Below are positions 58,988 to 64,000 of a DNA stretch of 64,000 nt, piece by piece. Location of the stretch: the NCBI GenBank assembly GCA_035545735.1, contig DASZXS010000073.1, positions 1 through 64,000 on the forward strand, given 5' to 3'. The position numbers and the translations under genes were made by a program. Numbering within the stretch: the stretch's first letter is position 1; the number at the start of each line of letters is the position of its first letter. The stretch comes from JAJYKC01 sp035545735. GTDB lineage: Bacteria > Acidobacteriota > Terriglobia > Bryobacterales > Bryobacteraceae. The notes below the pieces were generated by a model that had not been told where the DNA came from, ran no database searches, and saw only the letters and a program-made list of their open reading frames with translations.

Positions 58988-60151
58988 ATGAGAGTCACCG
59001 ATGCCATTGCGATCGCCTGTATTTGCGCCTGCCTGGGTGGCTGCGGCGGCGGCCAGAGCGACAAGAACGCCATCGACGTTTCGGGAAACATCGAGCTCAA
59101 CGAGGTTCAGATTGCCTTCAAATCCTCGGGACGCCTGTTGGAGCGGACGGTGAATGAAGGCGACACGGTAACGAAAGGGATGACGATCGCCCGTCTGGAC
59201 AGCGACCAGCTTCTGCGGCAAAAGGATCGCGAAGAAGCTGCCTTGGCGGCCGCCGAGGCGATGTTGTCCCAGGCGAAGACCGCGGCGAAGTTTCAGGGCG
59301 AGTCTTTGCAGGCGGAGCTCGAAATCCGGCGGACCGAACTGGCGGCTGCCGAGGTGCGCTTGACGGAGCTGAAGAACGGCGCCCGTCCGCAGGAGATTCA
59401 GGAAGCCCAAGCGGCGGTGCGCCAGGCGGAGGCGGAACAGGAACGAGCGCACAAAGACTGGGAGCGGGCGCAGGTACTGCACAAGAACGACGACATCTCG
59501 ACGTCGCAGTTCGACCAATTCCGGATGCGGTCCCAAACCGCGGATGCCACACTGCAGCAGGTCCGCGAACGGACGGCGCTGGTGATTGCCGGCCCGCGGC
59601 CGGAGGTAATCGCCGCGGCGAACACGCAAGTGGCCAGGGCGCGCGCCGGTCTCAAAGCGACCGAAGTGAATCGCCTTGCCGTGGTGCAGCGCGAGGACGA
59701 AATTCGCGCCCGCGAGGCCGATATCCAGCGTTCGCGCGCGCAGATCGCCCTCATCAATTCGCAGCTCGCCGATACGGTTGCCATCTCTCCGATCAGCGGC
59801 GTTGTGTTGGTGAAGGCCGCCGATCCGGGAGAAGTTCTGGCCGCCGGAACAAGCGTGGTTACCATTGGAGATATCGACCATCCCTGGCTCCGCGCCTATA
59901 TCAACGAGCGCGACTTGGGGAGGGTCAAGCTGGGGTCGCCTGTGACGGTTCGCACGGACTCTTTCCCCGGCAAGACTTATTCCGGCCGCGTCTCCTTCAT
60001 TGCCTCGCAGGCCGAATTCACTCCTAAGCAGATTCAAACCAGTGAGGAACGCGTCAAGCTTGTTTACCGCATTAAGATAGACCTCGAAAATCCGCGGCAC
60101 GAATTGAAGTCGAACATGCCGGCCGATGCGCGAATTCAGGTTGGCAATTGA
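58988..60151 (+). CDS. HlyD-family periplasmic adaptor (lipoprotein)
   Basis: A 387-residue adaptor that bridges an inner-membrane pump and TolC. The N-terminus has a lipobox (ACLGGC, Cys about 20), so it is a lipoprotein rather than a TM-anchored form. A biotinyl-lipoyl half-motif (IAFKSSGRLLERTVNEGDTVTKGMTIARLD) precedes a long hairpin coiled coil at about 85-265, then the second half (ISPISGVVLVKAADPGEVLAAG) and beta-barrel strands (RVKLGSPVTVRTDSFPGKTYSG). It resembles YbhG/EmrA-type adaptors of ABC-2 exporters. It starts 22 bp after the TolC-like gene; its stop overlaps the ATP-binding gene. Confidence 0.9.
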   Translation: MRVTDAIAIACICACLGGCGGGQSDKNAIDVSGNIELNEVQIAFKSSGRLLERTVNEGDTVTKGMTIARLDSDQLLRQKDREEAALAAAEAMLSQAKTAAKFQGESLQAELEIRRTELAAAEVRLTELKNGARPQEIQEAQAAVRQAEAEQERAHKDWERAQVLHKNDDISTSQFDQFRMRSQTADATLQQVRERTALVIAGPRPEVIAAANTQVARARAGLKATEVNRLAVVQREDEIRAREADIQRSRAQIALINSQLADTVAISPISGVVLVKAADPGEVLAAGTSVVTIGDIDHPWLRAYINERDLGRVKLGSPVTVRTDSFPGKTYSGRVSFIASQAEFTPKQIQTSEERVKLVYRIKIDLENPRHELKSNMPADARIQVGN

Positions 60152-61086
60152 TGGACCCGATCATCGAGACCCGCGCGCTCACGCGAAAATTCGGTTCCTT
60201 GACGGCTGTCGACCATGTCGACCTGAGTGTCTCCAAAGGCGAGATTTTCGGACTGGTAGGACCGGACGGGGCTGGAAAAACCACCACGCTCCGCCTCCTG
60301 GCGGGCTTGATGGACCCAACTTTCGGTGAAGTGCGCGTGGCCGGCCACGACGTATCGCGGCAACCGCAGTTGGCGCGCAGCCACATTGGATACACCACGC
60401 AGCGTTTCGGTCTTTATCCGGATCTCTCGGTGGCGGAGAATATGGCGTTCTACGCCGAACTCTTCGGTGTTTCAGCGTCCGATCGCGCTTCGCTGGGAGA
60501 ACGCCTGCTTCAGACTACGCGCATGGCTCCGTTTGTGGGACGCCAGGCGGGCCGGTTGTCCGGAGGTATGAAGCAGAAGCTCGCCCTGATGTGTACTCTG
60601 CTCCATCGTCCGGAAATTCTGCTGCTGGATGAGCCCACCAACGGTGTGGATCCGGTTTCCCGCCGCGATTTCTGGAGCATTCTTTATGAACTTGTGAAAA
60701 CGGAGGACATCACCGTTTTCGTAACCACCGCGTATCTCGATGAAGCGGAACGCTGCAATCGCGTCGGCCTGATGCATCGTGGAAAACTGATCAGCTGCGA
60801 CACGCCGAAAGCATTGCGGGAGCGATGGGCCGGCGGCTGCTACGAATTGCGTATCGACGGGCCGGAACAGCGCCGCGTCGCGGCCCTGCTCCGCTCAGAC
60901 CAAAGTTTCGTGGCGGTGGAGCCCGCCGGGGCAACTCTTCATGTCTTCCCGGCGGATGGCGCGGCGGCGGGGACACTTGAGCGGGTGCTCGAAAAGAACG
61001 GGTTGGAAACCATTCCGTGCCGCCGGATTGTGCCTTCCCTCGAAGACATCTTCATCATTCGCGTCCACGAGGCTGAGGCGGGATAG
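60151..61086 (+). CDS. ABC transporter ATP-binding protein (ABC-2 / drug-export type, single NBD)
   Basis: A 311-residue nucleotide-binding subunit starting at ATG 60151, sharing its A with the TGA of the adaptor gene (TGATG). Walker A is GPDGAGKTTT, the signature is LSGGMKQKL, Walker B is ILLLDEPTNGVDP and the H-loop region is VFVTTAYLDEAERCNR. The C-terminal 80 residues match the regulatory tail of DrrA/YbhF-type exporters. In YbhFSR the ATPase has two fused NBDs and two permease genes follow; here there is one NBD, and a convergent gene overlaps its end by 32 bp, so no permease is linked. The membrane partner must be encoded elsewhere or has been lost. Confidence 0.9.
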   Translation: MDPIIETRALTRKFGSLTAVDHVDLSVSKGEIFGLVGPDGAGKTTTLRLLAGLMDPTFGEVRVAGHDVSRQPQLARSHIGYTTQRFGLYPDLSVAENMAFYAELFGVSASDRASLGERLLQTTRMAPFVGRQAGRLSGGMKQKLALMCTLLHRPEILLLDEPTNGVDPVSRRDFWSILYELVKTEDITVFVTTAYLDEAERCNRVGLMHRGKLISCDTPKALRERWAGGCYELRIDGPEQRRVAALLRSDQSFVAVEPAGATLHVFPADGAAAGTLERVLEKNGLETIPCRRIVPSLEDIFIIRVHEAEAG

Positions 61087-63541
61087 CGTCTCGCGGTTCC
61101 TGCGGAACCTTCGCCGGCGACACCTGTATGGTCGCGGTGTTCACCACGGCCGGATTGTCGCGCAGCTTGATGTACAGCACCGGTTCCGTCAGGCGCGGCA
61201 CGTTCAACGTCGAATCCACAAAGCCTTCCGGAATTTGCACCGCATGGATGAACTGCGGGTCGGAGGCAATGGAATCGAGAAGAAACAAGTGCGTTCCATG
61301 GAGCACGCATTGTTCGGTCACGTCCTCGGGGCAGGTGAGGCTTTCGAGCACGGGCATCCGCACCAGGGTAGCGAGCGGCTGCCACTCGCCCGCGATGTTC
61401 CGTTGATCCACGGCGCGAAAACGCAGCGGGCCGAAAGCGGAATTCCCGAAGCGCTTCGCGGGGTTGAATGTCGCCACCACCGTGCCGGAGTCCTGAAGGA
61501 TCAGGCCGCCGTCCGCGATGCTGAGCGTGGTGTGGAATGTTTCGTCGCCGGTCGCCACCTCGATCTTTCCGTCGAGCGGGAATCGCTTCGGCATCTCGGC
61601 TTTCAGAGAGAACGAGATCTGGCCGTCAAGCGGAAGCTCGTCCTCGTTGGTCAAATGAATCGCGGACAGGATGGACGCTGCGCCAAGCTGGACCCTTTTG
61701 TTCAGCAGGGTGACCTTGGGGCGCGGAGACTCGATGGTCGCCGGCACTTCCAGTTTCCGGCCATCCTTGAGGGTCACGTGCGCGACTTCTTTCCCGTCCG
61801 GGTTCAAGGATGCGGTCGCATCCGCACCGGGCGCGTCGAGGGGCAGCTCTCCACCTTGCTGAGAATGCGACGCTGCCGGCAGGAATCGGATTCCGTTCAG
61901 CTCGAGGCTCGCCACTTCCTCCAACCGGGAGCCCCGCAACGCGCCCCGCCGGCTGCCGGGCACGATCACGAACTGATCCAGGCGTCCGGTTTCCGCGTAT
62001 ACCTTGGCCTTCACCTCATCCGGTTTGCGAATCCCCGTTTGTTTCACGAGCATGGTCAGCTCCCCCGGTTTCGCGCCTGCCGCCGGGACTTTGACCTCCA
62101 GTTGATCCGGCTTCACCACTTTCCAGGTCACCTTCACTTCCGCGCCTTGTGAATCTTTTCCAGTGACCTCCTGAACGCAGGCGGCAGCCTCGGCATGGAG
62201 GTGGAAGACATGTTCACGGCCCGCAACCAGGCCGGTCGTTTCCGCGGCCGGGATCGTCCAACTGACGGAGCGCGCCGATTGCAGTTTGAAAACCGGTCCG
62301 GTGAAAGCGTCGAAGCCCCAGGCGCCCCGCAGGACTCCATTCACTGCCGGGGGCAGCTTCGCCGCGGAGAGGGGACGCGTGTCCACCACATAACCTCCGC
62401 GCTTGGCATCGGCCGTCGCGGGCAGATCCATACCCTTGGCGGAGCCGTCCTCTATGTGGAGTACGACGTCGTGCGCCAAGGCAGTGGAGAACGCCAGCGG
62501 TGCTCCGGACACCGGCAGCACCAGCGGCTTATTGCCCAGGCAAAAGGCTTGTTCCGGATCCACCGGATGAAGTGGCGGCGGCTCCTGGGTTCGGACCGGC
62601 GGCAGAGCCGCCAGAATCACCGATTTGGGATTGTGAAACGAAGGCGGGTTGTTGAGCTTCAACCGCAGTTCATCTTCCTTCGCCAGCCCTAGCGCGGGAA
62701 TGTACTGATACTGGGCGGTGTGCAGGTTCTCCAGAATCCTGCCCATGTCCATGATTGCGCCGATATAAGGACTGAAGTAGCCGGCCCCCGCCTGGGGCGT
62801 AAAAGCCAACTGGCCGATCAGTTCGGATGCCTGGCCGCTGGTCAACACCCCCACCATGGACTGGCTGTGCCCGTCGTTCATCACCAGGTTGTCGCTCTTT
62901 TGGGTAAGGCAGGAGGCTTGTTCATCCACCGGCTTCTTGAAGCAGTCCTCATCCAGCCGGATGTTCAAACTTCGCGCCAGCACCACGGAGCGATCGTGCA
63001 CCGAGCTTGGGTTCGTTTGAGCGATTTCCCGGACGGCGGTAAGATACGTATCCAGCCGCGAGCGGTCCAGGCTGGCCTGCTCCAGGTCCTGGGCGGCCCG
63101 GACAAAGGAACCCGGCCTGCCGCGAACCGCCGACCGTAAAGTGGAAAAATCGCCGCTGGTTTCGGGGGCCAGAAAGACGAGCGCCTGCTCCGCTCCGTCC
63201 GGGACGGTGACCGAAATGCCTTCGTCGCGGTATTTCTTCTTCCAGGTCTCCATGCGGGTAAACCATTCAGACGGCGGCGGGTTGGTGGCGCCGCGCAGGA
63301 ATACGGCGACCAGCAGGTAATGCGCGGATTGATCGGGCGGCAGCCTGGGATGAATGCGGATGCGATCGCCTGGCTGTAAATTGGCAACTCTGGAGATGGG
63401 TAAGACCTTGCCGTTCCTGGTGACCTTGATCTCAATCGACGGTCCCTCCAGATCGAACGCCGCGGTATCCGCGAACAGCGTCCCCGCAAAACCCAGAAAA
63501 AGCGCCAGACCGTATGTCCACGCGGCCAACCGTGCACTCAT
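61055..63541 (-). CDS. Large exported protein of unknown function
   Basis: An 828-residue protein with a signal peptide (LAAWTYGLALFLGFAGTLFA). I do not recognise a domain. Residues about 28-130 are beta-rich and could be an Ig-like or DUF4384-like unit (IEIKVTRNGKVLPISRVANLQPGDRIRIHP ... YLLVAVFLRG). A helical segment follows (about 140-300), then long all-beta stretches (for example VTWKVVKPDQLEVKVPAAGAKPGELTMLVKQTG) resembling tandem Ig-like sandwiches. A few Cys are scattered; there is no terminal aromatic of a barrel. It is probably periplasmic or surface-located. Transcribed towards the export operon, overlapping its last gene by 32 bp. Confidence 0.8.
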   Translation of the reverse strand: MSARLAAWTYGLALFLGFAGTLFADTAAFDLEGPSIEIKVTRNGKVLPISRVANLQPGDRIRIHPRLPPDQSAHYLLVAVFLRGATNPPPSEWFTRMETWKKKYRDEGISVTVPDGAEQALVFLAPETSGDFSTLRSAVRGRPGSFVRAAQDLEQASLDRSRLDTYLTAVREIAQTNPSSVHDRSVVLARSLNIRLDEDCFKKPVDEQASCLTQKSDNLVMNDGHSQSMVGVLTSGQASELIGQLAFTPQAGAGYFSPYIGAIMDMGRILENLHTAQYQYIPALGLAKEDELRLKLNNPPSFHNPKSVILAALPPVRTQEPPPLHPVDPEQAFCLGNKPLVLPVSGAPLAFSTALAHDVVLHIEDGSAKGMDLPATADAKRGGYVVDTRPLSAAKLPPAVNGVLRGAWGFDAFTGPVFKLQSARSVSWTIPAAETTGLVAGREHVFHLHAEAAACVQEVTGKDSQGAEVKVTWKVVKPDQLEVKVPAAGAKPGELTMLVKQTGIRKPDEVKAKVYAETGRLDQFVIVPGSRRGALRGSRLEEVASLELNGIRFLPAASHSQQGGELPLDAPGADATASLNPDGKEVAHVTLKDGRKLEVPATIESPRPKVTLLNKRVQLGAASILSAIHLTNEDELPLDGQISFSLKAEMPKRFPLDGKIEVATGDETFHTTLSIADGGLILQDSGTVVATFNPAKRFGNSAFGPLRFRAVDQRNIAGEWQPLATLVRMPVLESLTCPEDVTEQCVLHGTHLFLLDSIASDPQFIHAVQIPEGFVDSTLNVPRLTEPVLYIKLRDNPAVVNTATIQVSPAKVPQEPRDAIPPQPRGRE

Positions 63542-63594
63542 GTAACCAGTTTAGGCCGGGCGCCGCGAACCTTGAGCCGTGGGGTGGGCGAAGG

Positions 63595-64000
63595 TCAGCG
63601 CGCGCCGGGGATTTTCAACACATAAGCGTGACGCGCGGGGAGATTGAGGCCGCGTAAGTCAATTGCTTCCAACAGGATGCGCTTCCCCTCCGAGCGCCAT
63701 TTCAGCGGAGTCCCGCTTTCGAGAAGCGTGATCTCCGTACCAGGGCGAACCTCCATGTCGTCGAGGACAATCTCGCGCGCGGGCCACCGTGGCACGGTGG
63801 CGTAGACAGCGTCCGCGCCGGCGGTGAAGAATGCTTCGACATGCGCATAGCCGGGAGGGGGCGCGTCTACGAGTTTCGTGATGTCGTAGTTGGCGCGAAA
63901 CTCCTTATCTTCCAGTTTCGGCTCCTCGCCGGCGCTCCACTGCCTCGGGCGCTTCCAGGCGTGGGTACCGTAGATGGCCTCCCCGTTGGCGTGCAGCCAG
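63595..64000 (-). CDS. GH29 alpha-L-fucosidase, C-terminal part (runs off the right edge)
   Basis: The minus-strand frame is open to the edge and gives about 134 C-terminal residues beginning WLHANGEAIYGTHAWKRPRQ. This is the strongly conserved junction of the fucosidase catalytic domain (GEWL.NGEAIYGT.PW) with its C-terminal beta-sandwich. The rest (EFRANYDITKLVDAPPPGYAHVEAFFTAGADAVYATV ... LKIPGAR) is the sandwich. Retaining GH29 enzymes release terminal L-fucose from glycans. The catalytic residues lie beyond the window. Another start at 63795 is internal and is not used. Confidence 0.85.
   Translation of the reverse strand, partial: WLHANGEAIYGTHAWKRPRQWSAGEEPKLEDKEFRANYDITKLVDAPPPGYAHVEAFFTAGADAVYATVPRWPAREIVLDDMEVRPGTEITLLESGTPLKWRSEGKRILLEAIDLRGLNLPARHAYVLKIPGAR

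Noticed and set aside
58649..60100. Minus-strand open frame of 483 codons
   Set aside because: Antisense across the TolC- and HlyD-like genes; composition artefact.
1..64000. Genomic island, prophage, transposon, CRISPR, tRNA or rRNA
   Set aside because: No integrase, transposase, phage gene, direct-repeat array, tRNA cloverleaf or rRNA stretch was recognised; gene style is uniform throughout.

Overview
The window looks like chromosomal DNA of a GC-rich Gram-negative bacterium of the Acidobacteriota, most likely the Solibacter/Bryobacter branch. The reasons are family-level: several secreted proteins carry the C-terminal 'NGASF...GSIISIFGTNLA' domain (TIGR03437 type) that is expanded in Solibacter, there is an Oar-like TonB receptor with a carboxypeptidase-regulatory N-terminus, BACON-repeat proteins are present, and outer-membrane proteins are abundant. 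No tRNA, rRNA, CRISPR array, integrase or insertion sequence was recognised. Genes are packed into operons with many GTGA, ATGA, TAATG and TTGA overlaps, and there are four tail-to-tail 3' overlaps.

Layout. 1-6340 (minus): a metal-type TonB receptor coupled to an exported CbiX-like protein, then a GltD-like FAD/Fe-S oxidoreductase coupled to a 2-oxoacid:ferredoxin oxidoreductase alpha subunit that runs off the left edge. 6595-8328: an exported amidohydrolase. 8380-27134: a dispersed exopolysaccharide/O-antigen locus (two GT4 glycosyltransferases, two O-antigen-ligase proteins, a Wzz-type protein, a small initiating sugar transferase). Inside it lies a compact three-gene operon (9638-16164) of an HprK-like kinase, an Oar-like TonB receptor and a nucleotidyltransferase fused to an MFS transporter. 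A porin-cytochrome pair (decaheme cytochrome plus large beta-barrel, 21642-24532) follows, convergent with a CuA-type cupredoxin and a mono-haem protein. 27459-32296: a five-gene signalling operon of an OmpR-type regulator, a receiver-only protein, a coiled-coil porin, a type-1-copper-like protein and a histidine kinase.

32313-38483 holds ordinary metabolic genes (MFS transporter, M1 peptidase, DODA-type dioxygenase, dihydroxy-acid dehydratase). 38868-47219 encodes three secreted proteins sharing one N-terminal domain; two are very large BACON-repeat proteins. 47363-57019 is a putative lipid or glycolipid biosynthetic cluster (acyl carrier protein, fatty-acyl-AMP ligase, two methyltransferases, an NTF2-fold protein, a sulfatase-like enzyme with Thr at the nucleophile position, an SDR and two UGT-type glycosyltransferases). 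57629-61086 encodes a TolC/HlyD/ABC-ATPase export operon without a visible permease, behind a promoter that overlaps a perfect inverted repeat. The right end holds a large exported protein of unknown function and the C-terminus of a GH29 alpha-L-fucosidase.

Best candidates for something new: (i) the kinase / TonB receptor / nucleotidyltransferase-MFS operon, which brings together a kinase-nucleotidyltransferase pair known as RiPP/EPS-associated partners, but with the transferase fused to a transporter and without a peptide-maturation core; (ii) pairs of TTTAC half-sites spaced exactly 11 bp in at least five upstream regions around the OmpR-type regulator, which may link the kinase operon, the electron conduit, the CuA protein and the regulator itself; (iii) the shared N-terminal domain at 38868-47219.
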